Positions 11,444 to 24,049 of a stretch of 64,000 nt of DNA are shown here, in pieces. Under the pieces are notes generated by a model that saw only the letters and a program-made list of their open reading frames with translations, was not told where the DNA came from and ran no database searches. How positions within the stretch are numbered: position 1 is the first letter of the stretch; each line of letters begins with the position of its first letter. The stretch comes from Microdochium bolleyi (taxonomy: Eukaryota > Ascomycota > Sordariomycetes > Xylariales > Microdochiaceae): contig KQ964246.1 in assembly GCA_001566295.1 (NCBI GenBank), forward strand, positions 3,038,001 to 3,102,000, read 5' to 3'. The position numbers and the translations under genes were made by a program.

Positions 11444-13060
11444 ATGTCAACGGGAGGACCGGGCGACATGGCACCCCTGGGCGAAGTCATTGAGCAAATC
11501 GCTCACGAGGAGACGACGACGACGACGACGACGGGAAGCGGCGAGGATGAGCAGCAGCGGCACCAGCACCTCTCGCTCGCGGCCCGGGCGATACATGCGG
11601 GTGACCACCTCAACTCGCACCACGCCGTGGCGCCGCCGATGCACGTCTCGACGACGTTCCGGTACAGTGACGATCCGGATAAGCTGAGCAGGTGGCTCAA
11701 CACGAACGTGAGTAAAAATTTTCTTTCAGTTGATTCCTGCACCGAGGCCCAGAGTGATCAATGTGGCTGTTGATCGAGAAGAGTGGGCACAGCACTCGTC
11801 ACGGATACATACTATAGTCAGAATATCTCGGATCACTTTCGTTCCATCTGTTTTATTTGGGAGCGTCCTTCCAACATGACGCTCCCTAGAAGCAATGATT
11901 CCCTGAGATTTCAAAACATAGAGTTGGCTACAATGGGACTAACATCTACACAATCCCAGCCTGCGAACCCGCACGACTCGCACGTCTACTCGCGCGACTC
12001 GGCCCCGAACTCGACCCGCCTCGAGGCGATCCTGACGTCCATCCTCAACGGGCCCTCGCTGACCTACGCCTCGGGCCTGAGCGCCTTCCACGCGATGCTC
12101 GTGTACCTGAACCCGGGCCGCATCGCCATCGGCGGCGGGTACCACGGCTGCCACGGCGTCATCCAGGTCATGACGAAGCTGACGGGCCTCCAGCAGCTGG
12201 ACCTCGACTGCCCGGACGCCGACCTGCAGCCGGGAGACGTGATCCATGTCGAGACGCCGCTCAACCCGACCGGCGAGGCGCGCGACCTCGAGTTCTACGC
12301 GGCGAAAGCCAAGCGGGTCGGCGCGTTCCTGAGCGTGGACGCAACCTTTGCGCCCCCGCCCTTGCTCGACCCGCTGCGCTGGGGCGCCGACGTCGTCATG
12401 CACAGCGGCACAAAGTACTTTGGGGGCCACTCGGACATGCTGTGCGGCGTGCTGACCATCGCGCCGCGGCACGAGGCCGGGTGGATGCCCGGCCTGCGCG
12501 AGGAGAGGCTCGTGCTGGGCGCCGTGATGGGGAGCTTCGAGGGCTGGCTGGGCGTGAGGAGCCTGCGCACGCTCGAGATCCGGGTCAGGAAGCAGAGCAG
12601 CGACGCCACCGCGCTCGTCAAGTGGCTCGCGGCACGCTGCGCTTCTTCTTCTTCCTCCGCCGCCTCCGGGGGGTCCTCTCCCGAAGACGACGGCGACGGC
12701 GACGCCGCTACCGCCGCTGTCCGCAGGATGGTCCACTCCGTCAAGCACGCCTCGCTGCAGCCCGAGGCCGCCGCGGGGCAGAGCTCGTGGCTGACGCGGC
12801 AGATGCCGGAGGGGTACGGGTCCGTCTTCTCGATCCTGCTGCGGGACAGCGAGTGCGCCAAGCGGCTGCCCAGCAAGCTGCGGCTGTTCGAGCACGCAAC
12901 GAGCCTCGGCGGCGTGGAGAGCCTGATCGAGTGGCGTGCCATGACGGACAAGACGGTCGACCCGCGGCTGCTGAGGGTGAGCATTGGGCTCGAGGGCTGG
13001 GAGGGTCTGCGGGACGACCTGGTCCAGGGCCTGCAGGCGCTTGTAGCGGAGGGGCGGTGA
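11444..13060 (+). CDS. Cys/Met-metabolism PLP-dependent enzyme (YHR112C-like)
   Basis: This is a cystathionine gamma-synthase/beta-lyase superfamily enzyme (fold type I PLP), presumably acting on sulfur amino acids in the cytosol. Exons are 11444-11707 and 11960-13060, giving 454 aa. The 252-nt intron (GTGAGT...CCCAG) is long for this window. Family landmarks are SLAARAIHAGDH, the conserved PPMHVSTTFRY, the SRDSAPNSTRLE block, and the PLP-lysine motif HSGTKYFGGHSD with Lys240 as the probable Schiff-base residue. Residues 24-30 are seven consecutive Thr encoded by an ACG repeat. A Ser/Ala/Asp-rich insert near residues 320-340 interrupts the C-terminal domain. It most resembles the uncharacterised yeast YHR112C group rather than classical MET/CYS/STR enzymes, so the exact reaction is unknown. 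Confidence 0.9.
11513..11533 (+). repeat. (ACG)7 coding microsatellite
   Basis: Seven perfect ACG triplets are in frame and encode seven Thr in the N-terminus of the PLP enzyme. They lie outside the catalytic fold, so length changes would be tolerated. Confidence 0.9.
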
Positions 13061-13437
13061 TCAGGAGAGACCTATCTATGTAGGGCGCAGAAGAAGACTA
13101 GAAATAGACCTCGATGTATGACTGCGCAGTCGTATACCTGATCTGTTGCGCGTGCGTTCATTGTGTGTTCGGGAGCAGCCATGTTACGAACTTCGTGCGT
13201 CTCCTGTCAGTAACAGCGGAGATGTGGACAGATTAAGGAGTCTATTTGTTCTATTTCGTGATCTGGACGTTCGTGCAATTAATTATGTTATGTATATGTA
13301 CAATTCAAGTGTGGCCGGGGCACTCTTTGCGACCCGTGTCTGTCCCACAGCCCAGACGTTTCTACGATGGAATATGTACAAGTCGGTAGCCAGTTGCCTT
13401 GGCTGGTTCTCGTCGGCTTTCTGCCGAGGTGTAGTGT
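13061..13437. other. Tail-to-tail intergenic
   Basis: This is a short AT-rich spacer between convergent genes, containing ATTAATTATGTTATG near 13277. It probably carries both polyadenylation regions. No gene is seen. Confidence 0.5.
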
Positions 13438-14241
13438 TCATTCTTTTTTCTCGGCCTTGAGCAGCTCCGTCACGGTGACGACCTTGTAGCCCCGTCGCTT
13501 CAGCTCGGGCAGCACTTTACGGAGCATCGGCGCAGTCCAGCTGCGGCGGTCGTGGCAGATGATGATGCTCCCCGGCCGGACCATGCTGAGGATATGCCGG
13601 GCGTTGAGCCACGGGTGCGCGATCTGGGGGTCGTGCGGGTACACGCTGCCCAGGACCATGTGATACCCGAGCTTGTCGACGAGGCGCCTCATGCGGTCGC
13701 TGAAGAAGCCACTGCCCGGCCGGAAATACTGCGCCGGCATGCGCTGGGCCCCGCCCGCGGTGTGGTACGCGACGCGGATGTTCTCGCGGACGGCCTCGAT
13801 CTGCTCGGTGAGCTCGGCGTCGGTGAGCGCGCGGCTGGGCTCGTCGTGCATGGCGTGGTTACCGAGCTCGTTGCCGGCCCGGACGATGTTGGCGAGCTGC
13901 TCCTCGCGCCCGGGCACCTGCCCGCCGATGACGAAGAAGGTCGCGTGGGCGTCGTTGCCCGCCAGGACCTCGAGGATCGTGTCTGTGTACTCGGAGGGGG
14001 CATCGTCGATGGTGAGGGCGATGGTCTTGTCGCCGCCCGTGTCGACCTGCCACAGGACGTCGGGCCAGCGGGCGGCGAAGTAGCGGATGACAGCTTGCGG
14101 GGGTTTGTAGATGACGTAAAAGGGCACGACGAGGACGAGGACCAGCACCAGTAGCACCAGCAGGGTCGTCATCCTCTGCCTGCGGGCGCGCCGCCGGAGC
14201 TTCGAGGGCAGCCGGAAGAGCGACGGGCAGCAGCGTGGCAT
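13438..14241 (-). CDS. Membrane-anchored polysaccharide deacetylase (NodB family)
   Basis: The protein is a carbohydrate esterase family 4 (NodB-fold) deacetylase, expected to remove N- or O-acetyl groups from chitin-like or other polysaccharides. It is a single exon of 267 aa. A very basic N-terminus (residues 11-23) precedes one strongly hydrophobic helix at about 25-46, giving a type II membrane protein with the catalytic domain outside the cytosol. Motif 1 is TIDDAPS (Asp79, Asp80). Motif 2 is NHAMHDEPS, where the two His (129 and 132) are three apart instead of the usual four. Motif 3 is RPGSGFFS (Arg174), and a late His is in IIICHD (His230). No chitin-binding module or GPI signal is seen. 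The family call is firm; the substrate is not known. Confidence 0.9.
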   Translation of the reverse strand: MPRCCPSLFRLPSKLRRRARRQRMTTLLVLLVLVLVLVVPFYVIYKPPQAVIRYFAARWPDVLWQVDTGGDKTIALTIDDAPSEYTDTILEVLAGNDAHATFFVIGGQVPGREEQLANIVRAGNELGNHAMHDEPSRALTDAELTEQIEAVRENIRVAYHTAGGAQRMPAQYFRPGSGFFSDRMRRLVDKLGYHMVLGSVYPHDPQIAHPWLNARHILSMVRPGSIIICHDRRSWTAPMLRKVLPELKRRGYKVVTVTELLKAEKKE

Positions 14242-17200
14242 GAGGGAGTGGTTGTGGGATTGAGGGCAGGGCTACGCTTGGCGGCACGGTCGGTGGTGCT
14301 GGTGTCTAGTCGGCGGTGTCATGGGCAGCTGAGGCTTGTCGGGTGTTGGTCCATCGGACTAGACGGTTCGTGTGTGGCGTCGGCGGACATGCAACAGAGT
14401 TGCGGATGCTGGAGGTTGCTCAAGGTTGAGGGCAATGGCATTGTGCAGATGCCGGTCTCCATCGTGCCCCTAAACACGCCAGCACCGGGGTCCCTGCGCT
14501 TGCTGCCGTGGTGGGGCATCAGGCACATGCAGTGCGTGCCTGAGGTAAGTACAATGGAATAGGGCAGTCACGGCAGTTAGTAAAGCTGTCCTTTGTCGGG
14601 GCTCATTGCCTGCATACAATCATCATGTGTGCATCGGATCCTCCCTCGAGATGTGCCAATGCACAGAGACTCCTCGAGACTGGTGGATCATGTATGATTC
14701 TGCAACTCGATTGCAGATGAGCTGTTCGAGGGGAAGCCATACGCAGGGATCTGCCCGCTGCCCCTGTCACACAACAAATGCTTGTTGAGCACAGCGCTCG
14801 CCTGCGTCCCACCAGCCCAGACCATGTCGACTGTTCCAAGGAGGACACAAGCGTGAGATAGGACGCACATGTCGAGAAACTACCCTCCTACATTCAACCC
14901 AGAAGACTCTCGGGGGGCACAGAGCTTCCGTGTAGGACAGTCCAGGCTCCGACGACTTGTTCAATGTGTACTCGTTGTCATCCTTAAACTGATCGGCTTT
15001 TCCGAATAGTAAACGCAGACCAGAGACAACTGGAAGCATAAATGGCCATGTTTCTAATTGCTGCGCCGTTCGGAATTACGTAGGGTGGCATCCTAGCCTC
15101 ATATCTGTCTGGAGCAAAACCAACAATAATTCTAGTTCATGGTGTGGTTCTATCATGACGAAACTTCTTCGCGTATACATCCGCGTTGCGCTCGCGATGG
15201 GCAACGACTGTCCACAGTTATGTGGATCGCCATATACCTCCCTGGCGTCACTTGTGAGTCTGGAGTGTTGGTTTCGTCTCTGTGACACATCACGCGATCG
15301 GGGTCCCGGTGCAACGTGCTTCATGGCAAACTCTGCAGCAGACCCGGGCCCCAAGCAGATCTGTCTGCCGATGCCGACGTCCTGCACTGCAACTCGCAGA
15401 TCTCCGTTTGCTGACCTGGTCTAATGTCCACGGCCAGCCTCAGACTCGGCGGCTGTAACCAGGGTCTCGCGAGCTTCCTTGCATCCAGGGTTCCCCATTG
15501 CGCCAAGCATCATCTCCCCATTTGCAGACGATGAATGATCCACGTCAAAGGTCAACAGGGAGGTCGGCTCATGCTGGAGCATCGACGAAGACAGCCAATC
15601 CATGACCTCATCTCAGGCGAGCCTGCCTGCTCGTGGTAACACGGCGGTGACACGATGGCACCAACCGACAAGGAAGGATCTACTGCCAAGACCCGTGACA
15701 ACCGTTTGACGGCCGAGACACTAAGAAGAATCGTCAGAGAAAAGGGAGTTTTATGTCTGCGACAGCTTCGTATCTACAGTCCACCCCCGTCCCGGCCTGG
15801 GGCCCTCCTGACCAACAAGGCAGGAAATGGGCGGGCTGTTACTGTACGTAGGTTATTAGCTGCCCGTCCGTTCGGGATGATCTTCAGGTGAAGCCTATGA
15901 CGAAAGTGCCGCCCGCGCTTAAACGCTCCGACTATTCCCAATCTCGCGGCTGCCGAGGCGCTGCGAGCGCCCGTCGGCTGCAAGCGCGGTCGTCTAGCGC
16001 CAAATGCTCCCGCCGCCGCGCGTGCACCAGTGATCGTCAGATTTTCTTTCCATCTTGGCAGTCATCATCCCCGGCCAGCGGCCATGACCTGCGAGGGGAG
16101 CCAACGATCCGATCTGGCCGGAATGAGGTAGAGCTCGGGCGCTGGAGCGTTATCTAGCAGAAAAAACGGTCGCCGAAGTATGGATACCGTGCCTGCTTGT
16201 CTTTTTCAGCTACTTGAGCTGTGCCTACACTGGCTTCGTGAGTGTCTTGTGCCATTATCATCGTTCTTTCTGGGGTTCTTCGAAGTTACGAACAGCAGCC
16301 TGCCTGGACTGGCATCGTTCTTGGCCCGCCGACTCAGTCCGCACCCAGACTGGCTTTACATCACTCCGGCAAGGCCGGACTCGTCCCCTCTGCTGCCCGG
16401 CCTTGGAGCGGATCTCATCCAGGAGGACCGTCTGAAGATCAGCCAGAGCAGGCGACACCAAGCCGCGAGTCGCGGTGCGTGGGTGCTGAGGTACTGTGAC
16501 GAATGCAGAAGAGAGTTTTTTCGTCATGTCCCACTTCAACCGCGCAGTCCATGTTCGACCGCTCGCCACTCTCCGCACGGTGATTGCTCCAAGATTGAAG
16601 AAACGCATATGACGTTCTTGTGCACACCAATATTAGTGGTACCGGCGCCAGGAGCTGACAGACTTGCAGGAACCTAGCCTACTGCAAGCCACGTTTGGTT
16701 GCCTGCGCTCGCATGGGTGGGCTTGCAGAAGGAGAAGGAGGACCGCATGCCTGGCTGGTTCGCGATGCGGTCGGCCACAGAATGATAACATCTTCTTGCG
16801 CCCTCCAGCATGCGTGACGATCGGCGACGAGCAGCAGATAGTGAAGCCGGATCTAGTTGTCTGCTTGAAAGAAGACGAAAGCTCTCTTTGCACGATTCGG
16901 ACCCTCGGAGCCAAGAGCATCAGCCATGGTCGCCGAGCCCAACCGAGCCCAGCCGAGACAATGAGACTCAGATCGGCATGATTGCGTGGGGGTTTTTGGA
17001 TCGTACATACGCACATCCCCTCCCGCCAATGCTCATGATGCGAAGTCATTGTGTGAGAAAGAAAGTCTGTTTGTTCTCAGAACGGCTAGTAATGATAAAC
17101 CTCGGCCCGCGAACGGAACATGGCCAAATATGACTGACCACAAGTTCGTGCACCAAGTCTGCATTAGTGGTGGCGCATAATTAAGTTACCCCCATCATCG

Positions 17201-18044
17201 TGGGCCATTATTCTTAGAGTTCTGGTCTCGAGCCCACGTTGTCTCACCGTCTCCGGCTCGTTGACTTCGGCAGGCGGCGATGCGCACTGTGGCGCATCAG
17301 CAGGCTTCGTCGGGCCACGCAAGACTGTACACATTGCGACATTATGTAGATCCTAGCCTCCTTTGTGCGCGCTTTTTCGATGTTGCAAGTGTCGCTGTGC
17401 GGTGAAGGTACGGGTGACATCTCGGCAAGCCCGTTCAGAAAACTCCAACTAGGGTTGCGACGTTGCCAAATTCATGCAGTCTCGATGAGAAGCGCTTGGG
17501 CTGGTGCACTGTGGCTAGCCAGAGGTGCCAGGCAGGTCACAGAAGACGGCTATCACCGGTGCGGTCCAGCTTGGGCTTCATAATGTCGCAAGTCTTTACG
17601 AACATGTTGATGAACACAATCTTGGAGAATTGAGCATCTGACATGGAATTGGGTTGTCAGCCTAGTGTGCATGTGGCAACATTGGTTTCACGAATCTGCA
17701 AGTTGGGACCTGAACGACTTTTGGCTAAATGCCTAGGTGTGTATATTGTGTCTCATTCCTTAACGAAAGAACTCGCCGTGTGGACGATGGGGAAATGGTG
17801 GTATCAAGATGTGTAAAGTGAAACACGAGGCTCAAAGCAATGCCCCGTTAGGTGAACTCCATGAATGGCCTGCGCCCCCGAATCCGTCTCGAATAGATGG
17901 ATCATCAAAATTGTGCCCGGAATCGGCAAGTCATCCGTATGTGCAAAACCGTAGCTAAATGGATCCCAAAATATGTACAAGATAAGTTGCGCGTTGTCGT
18001 GTTGTCCAAGAAGAGCCGATGCCCCAGGTAGACCTGTCTAGTGT
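14242..18044. other. 3.8-kb gene-poor interval
   Basis: No gene is supported. The longest ATG frames (for example 16180-16677, 165 codons, plus strand) show no recognised domain, signal peptide or splice-linked extension. Composition is mixed. The first few hundred bases are probably the promoter of the deacetylase gene, and the last few hundred the 3' UTR of the gene ending at 18045. Confidence 0.4.
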
Positions 18045-18905
18045 CTAGATCCAGATGGGTCCCGAAGCAGACTTGGGCTCGGGGTCGAAGAAGTTCGTGA
18101 AGATGCTCTGCACCTCGTTGATGTAGTCCTCGGCCTGGAACTTGAAAAGACCCTTCGCGGATAGTTCCTTCTCTTCCTCGTCGGTGATCTGGATCTTCTC
18201 GCGGATCCCAAACTCCTCAGCGATCTCGCTGACCTGAGCGAGCTCTTGGCCGAAGGGATGTGTGAGCTCAGGGCGCTCGGCAGTCCTCCGTCGGACAGAG
18301 TGGCTGGGCGTGGGCGGGGCTGACGGTGCTGGCGACTTCAAAGCTGGAGAGAGCGCCGAGGCAGAAGTCGATGTAGTGGAAATGGAGGCTGACCGCGAAA
18401 CGACTGAGCTGGACTTGGTCGACGCCGAGTTGCTAGACTGGTTGGATAGGCGAGTGCTGACATGGCCTGCCAGGTTGTCCATAGAAGCCTTCTTAGTGTG
18501 CGAGGGAGCCCTCTTTGGGATGGCCGGTGCTGGTGCTGTGCTGGGAAATGCTTTCTGGCCGGGGGCAGTGAAGTAACATGAAAGATGATTTGGTTCCGGA
18601 GATTCAGCACGGTCTGGAGTTGTGCCAACATCAGGGCTCGTGGGCGGAGACGAGGCGTTGGTAGCAGTGTCAGACTCGTCATCTGATCTGGAAGAGGTGG
18701 TCGAGCCTGCAGACTTAGGGTACAGATCCGGCGCGTTGTAAGCAAGCATGTTGGTTGTGTGCGTAAGTCCCATGGGTGCAGAGATCTTGTTACGGATGGA
18801 GTCCGTCCGACCGCGGGCGGAGGTGTTGCTACGTTGAGGAATGAAACCCATGTCGACCGAAGGCTGCTTTCCGCGCCGGGTAGTGAATGCACGAGCCAGA
18901 GACAT
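18045..18905 (-). CDS. Conserved hypothetical protein, low complexity
   Basis: This is a single exon of 286 aa; the ATG at 18905 has a good context (CATTACCATGTC on the minus strand). The N-terminus MSLARAFTTRR is basic. The middle (residues about 60-210) is Ser/Thr/Pro/Ala-rich and predicted disordered, with several SP/TP sites. The C-terminal 75 residues are more ordered: HPFGQELAQVSEIAEEFG, then an acidic ITDEEEKELSAKGLF, then EDYINEVQSIFTNFF. Such an ordered tail behind a disordered body resembles adaptor-like fungal proteins, but I do not recognise the family. A pyrimidine-rich minus-strand stretch upstream suggests a long 5' leader. Confidence 0.8.
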   Translation of the reverse strand: MSLARAFTTRRGKQPSVDMGFIPQRSNTSARGRTDSIRNKISAPMGLTHTTNMLAYNAPDLYPKSAGSTTSSRSDDESDTATNASSPPTSPDVGTTPDRAESPEPNHLSCYFTAPGQKAFPSTAPAPAIPKRAPSHTKKASMDNLAGHVSTRLSNQSSNSASTKSSSVVSRSASISTTSTSASALSPALKSPAPSAPPTPSHSVRRRTAERPELTHPFGQELAQVSEIAEEFGIREKIQITDEEEKELSAKGLFKFQAEDYINEVQSIFTNFFDPEPKSASGPIWI

Positions 18906-21900
18906 GGTAATGGGGTGCTGCGGGAGGCAGGCTGCTTGACTTATACCAGGTGTGTAAGGTGGCCTGTCGAACCTCTGGGTCTTTCCGAAAGCGGTAGTAC
19001 ACGGAGTACAGAGATCTGCAGAGCTTCTCGCTGACGTCTGCGAGAGGGGCGTTTGAGCAAGCTCGGCGGTGGGATGGCAGTCTAGGGCGGGTGGTGTTCA
19101 GGTGTGATAGGGTTGGTGGGGTTCCAATCCTTCCTTGGCGTCCTTGACTGGCAAAGACGTTGTGCTGCTGGAGGATCCGTGGTCCCTTTCGAGGTCGCCT
19201 CCAACTTGGAAAGCTGTGCAAACGATTGGATAGGGTGATAGGCCGCTATGTGACTGTAAAGGCCAGGCGGGACAATCGTGCGCCGAGTGCAGATGCAAGG
19301 ACTGGGGGAATGGTCCAATGAGAGCGTTTCCACCAAGGTTGCACGATCTGCTGATCTGGGACAGGTAACGTTGGCTGCTGTGTCCACGAGGTGACCTGCG
19401 TGGGAAGAAGGAAGTGTCTCTCGGACAGATGACCAGAAACCAGTGGTCAGGTTGGCTGGGAATAGGAAGAAAGAGCCGAAGAAATGGTCAGGCAGGATTG
19501 TGAATGAGTGGAAGAGAAGGTGGAGTCCTGACGCGACCTTGCGATCGAGAGGGCGGTGGAGCAAATGATGCTCCGACAATGCTGAAGAGATGTGTGTCGA
19601 TGTTGATCCTCGCAGAGGATGTCGGAATGCTTATAGCAGTCCGGAAAGCAGAAGTGGTTCTGACTTGCAAACCTTCTGGAGGGGCAAGTGAGGCGGGCGC
19701 GTGATACACGGGGCAGACAACAGTGAGACTGTGGTGTGTTGGCGTGAGTCTCGCTTGTTGGTGTGACCTCACAAAGAGTCGAGGCTCACAGGGAAACCAA
19801 GTGGCTGGAGTCGTCCGGGACGAGTGAATACTGCACACGACAGAAGAGGGAGAGGAAAGAAGATAATCTGCCACGACCGGGGGCGATGCGAGAAGGAGTG
19901 AGACGACCAGGTCTTTGAGCTGGGGTGAGGATCTGATGAAAGGAGAGTTGCGTGTCGAGAGTCCAGAAGGACGTAGCGAAGCGGGCTGGCGCAAGAAGGA
20001 CCGTGGCGGAGGCCGCAAAGGCTTTCCAAAGCAATCTGTTGGCGGAACCGACGACAAGACTGGCGAGAAGTCAAAGGGCGAGGCGCTGGACGAGGCCGTG
20101 GAGGAGGGAAGGCACTTCTATGCGAGGGCCCGAGGACGGGGAGCACACTCATTTTGAGTAAACCGACAGACACCGGGATGGCCCTCCGAGCCGTGCTTCC
20201 TCGAGGGTGCAGGTGCGCGTGGGAGTGGGCGGACAGGGGGCAGGAGCTAGGGAGCCCACACCCCACTTGTCGTCCCCGGTGGCTCCTTCCGCACCTTCCA
20301 CGCAATCCACACACCACACCCGCTTGCGCAGACTTTGTTTGTGCTTCCTCACCAAACACACACATCTCGTCACATCCCAACAACATGGGCTCTTGTCATG
20401 CAGTGTGCATCCTCCGGTCAACTGCCATGATGTCCCATTCTTGAATGTCGACGTGATCAAAGGTCCCGCCCCTGACCTGATATAGAGACTCTTCACAAAC
20501 CACAAGAACCACGCTCCACCGAGTGTTGCAGCGAAACCTCAGAAGCAGGACTCCACCCTGAATCGCGTCAGCCATAGCACCACTAACACAGGGACCGAGC
20601 GAGCGCAGACTCCAGCGCCAGATCGTCGCCCCCTCCTGTCAGTCGAAAAGTCTTCCCTGAGTGGCCACAATGGAAAATTTCGCGCCCGATTGCGCTGCCC
20701 CGAGCCAACTCCCAAGGGGGTGAGGGTCAACGCTCCACTGTCTTTAGTTGCAGCAACAAGGATGGTGTGTGTGTGCCAGGCACAGGTCGCCAATGACTGG
20801 CTAGCAGCCACGCCGACAACAGGGGTGCCATGATAGGTCACGGAGCAGTGTCGTTGCGGGTTTTAGCGCTCTCCATGATCACCCGCCTAGGCCTGCCTTC
20901 CCTTGCAAGTCGAAACCAGCGGGTCGAAACAAGCCCTGACCTCGATGACCTCCACCTCCCTCTCCCAATCTTAAGGGCGTACGGAGTAGAACGATCTTGT
21001 TTCCACCTCCCTCTACCCTTGATGGGAGACTCAGAGGCCCGCAGCCGAGCCTCATGAACTCTTGGACATGTGCGCTTCATGCGCTAGCTGCATGAACAAA
21101 GACTTGCGGGCGGCCAGGCTCGCCAGGAACAACCGCGAGCCTTTCGGCTAGTGCAGGAACAGGATTTGCGCGCACTGAGCCGAAACCTTGAGGCCCAGAC
21201 ACCCGACAGTCCGTCCTTCCCGTGGCGTCTGGGCGCTCTCCACCATGAGCACTTGACCACTAGGTGCAGGCAGACATCCTGCACTTGTGGAATTCCCTCA
21301 ACCGACACCAACAAGGCTCAGGCACCAGCCTCTGGGTTGCGCGGATGCGTGCTCAGAGTGTGATGTGATCATGAGAACAAGAGCTGCGGGGCAATCACGG
21401 AGTGGATGGACCTCAGGGCAGCACTGACTCGACCACGTGGCATACCTCTGCCAGCAATGCAGACACGTAACGCAGCGTGGCAACACCTCCAGGCCTGCCA
21501 AATACATGCACGTTCACTTCAGCAATCGTCACAAGTTGTTCGGCTTTGCTGGCAAATGTGCCCTGGCTAAATATTAGGTTGGGCGCCGAGGGGCGTCTAT
21601 GTCTGTATCGAGCACGCCCAGACAACCGATCGAGCCAACACTTGTACTTTGCATACATGACGAGTCAAGCACAAGACACCGGCGCAAAAGCTAGTGGCAG
21701 CCATCAACATTGTCCTTGATGTATTCCGATCGCGGCCTGCTCCCGCTTTGCGTGCGCTGTCGTAAGGACAAATCCTTATGATTCGAGCTGCAGTATTCGT
21801 CCCGCTGCATGGAGCGCCCACACAAGAGCGCACACCCCACCAACGCATCACTCGTTGGCACAAACTTTGCAAAAAGTGATTCAGCGTAGCATCCGACAGT

Positions 21901-24049
21901 CATGTCGGTCGCACTTCGAGCACTGCATCATCTGGCGCTCCACTAGCCGTCTCCCCTGAAATCCGGGCACTGGGCGTCAGTCATCCGCGTGAGGCGACGA
22001 TATGAACGGCACCATCCGAAGAACTCTTCCCCACGTTTGGGGACTGGAGTCCAGATCCTCCTGATGCATTCGTGCAACCGGCCCATCTGCCGCCAATTAA
22101 CATCACGCAGCCCCATGTCTGAGCGGCAGCACCTGCAATGGCGGCTGCAACTTGAAACATGCACTGCCCCTGCTGGTTGGGCGCTTCTCATTGGCCAGGC
22201 GTTTCCAGCCTGCCGTTTCGGCGTTTCAGTCTTCCTTTTGGGTCTTTGCGCTCGAGCTGTCTGAGCGAATCATTACCGTGCTTGCTGGAGTGCCTCGCGA
22301 AGTGCAAAGCGGCCCCAGGCCTCGAACATCCCAAACAGGAAATGTGAAGTGGACTGGGGACCTGAGAAGGGAGAGGAAAAGCAAATACTGTGTTATGTCA
22401 TGCAGCAATCGCATGATGTTCGCGCATCAAGCTTCCCTCGCCTGCTGCTGAAGAGACAGCCACAAGGGCAGATTCCGCCCTGCGGAGCTGGCGTGCTATC
22501 AGTTAACTCCGCGACTTTCCAGAAAGCAACACAGGGTTGGGTCGTCTCGATCGGCGTCCTCTCACGCTTTTATACCCCGGAAGCCCAAAACCTCATCGTC
22601 GCCCAATACGCCTTTGTCACAAGCACGAGACTACCTTGCCTGTACGCGGGATCGCCACTCGCAGTCTGCCCAATCGAGACCGGACCCAGATTTAGTCAGG
22701 TGCGCGACAGATCTAGCCAACACTTTCCACTTCGCAGTGACGGAGCCTTAACCACCGCATGATATCAACTCTACACAGATACGCCTTGAACGCCCCAGCT
22801 GTGTCTTGTAGAGGACTTAAGAGGATTCCTTAATCACCAGAAAAAGATCAACTCGTGCCTGTCAATTGCTCCCTTCAGGCTCGTGAGGGGCGTAGCGTAG
22901 CCAGCCATCGAGTTATCGAAATCCCGAGGTCAAGTAACGTTCTCTGCAAAACCCCTCGGCTCCTTGCCAAGGCACTTTTGCAGCATGCAGCGAGACGTCA
23001 GTCGCACCTTCGGGGACTGTAGGGCACAGCCTGCTCGCATGAATTTGTCGAAACCGCTGGCAGGCAATCGCCCTTGATGCCCGCCTGTCCCTGGCGACAG
23101 ATAGTGGGGCTGCTATAGATGTCAGCACATTTTGACATGTCCAGCTGGACACCACCATCGCACCAAAGAGCATGGGTGCTGCAAGGTACCCTGACTCCGT
23201 AAGGTACTTAAGGTGAATAGTCTGACACTTGTCGTTGTGTACCAGTTTCTTGTTACGTATGTATCTGGACGATAGCAGATTCTGCTGTTTTTCAGAGCCT
23301 CGGCGGGTTCCTGGATCCGTAGATGTCAGACGCAAGCGTGAGCCGCGAGAGTCGAAGGCTCTCAAATTCTACGCCAAGGCAACATGTACACCTGATGGAG
23401 GAGCAAGCAAGCAAGCAAGGCCATGCACGACAAACTGCCTAGAAATGTGCCCTGGCCTTTCACGCGACTCGCACAAGCTTTTGTGCACCCCGGTATCTGT
23501 CCGCGGAGCCACGGGACGATCATGGTGCGGCAGTTTCATGTCCGAAGTTAATTAGTACTTGAGGGCATGGTTGTTGACTACTGCGAAGACCCACCATCGC
23601 CATATAGATCCCGACGTGCATAAAGTGCCGGCATATATGTATGGAAATAGAAGTGTTTGCATCATTGACTGTTCTTGGCAAGGACAAACCAGTTTTGTTC
23701 CGATGATCGCTAGTCTATGTCCTGAGATTATTCAACCAAGCCGACTTTCTTTGTGCTTCCTTCCTGTCTGCGACAGATGTCGTTGCCATCCCAATAGCTG
23801 AAGTCTTATAATAAGCTCGCTTGAACGGAGTAGACACAACTAGGCGGCGCTGAGTAGATCGCCTGCCCCGACCTCAGCAAAGCCGTGCCGGGACGGTTCG
23901 GGGGTCCAGGGTTGAGAGCTGAGATAACCCCGGCCTGTCCTATCCTGTCACACTCTGTTGTCGCCAGTCTATGGCTGCCGGTGCTCGTGCTCAACACCTG
24001 AAACCCAATGCCGCGCAGTTGCTTCTTTATTTCGATGCATTATGATAGC
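18906..24049. other. 5.1-kb gene-poor interval with probable long leader
   Basis: No supported gene is visible. On the minus strand, 18950-20050 is rich in C and T with short scattered frames, as in fungal promoters and 5' UTRs, and probably belongs to the gene starting at 18905. The rest (20.5-24 kb) carries only short frames without recognisable motifs. AAGGTAC-type motifs occur at 23183-23213 and an (AAGC)n microsatellite at 23403-23419. The last 200 bases are likely 3' UTR of PWP1. Confidence 0.4.
23403..23419. repeat. (GCAA)4 microsatellite
   Basis: Four tandem GCAA units plus one base lie in non-coding sequence. Confidence 0.8.

Noticed and set aside
11939..12895. 318-codon minus-strand frame
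   Set aside because: Antisense shadow of the GC-rich PLP-enzyme exon; the plus strand carries the family motifs.
16180..16677. 165-codon plus-strand frame in the 14-18 kb interval
   Set aside because: Hydrophobic at the start but without a cleavage-like site, domain or supporting promoter; length is within chance expectation.
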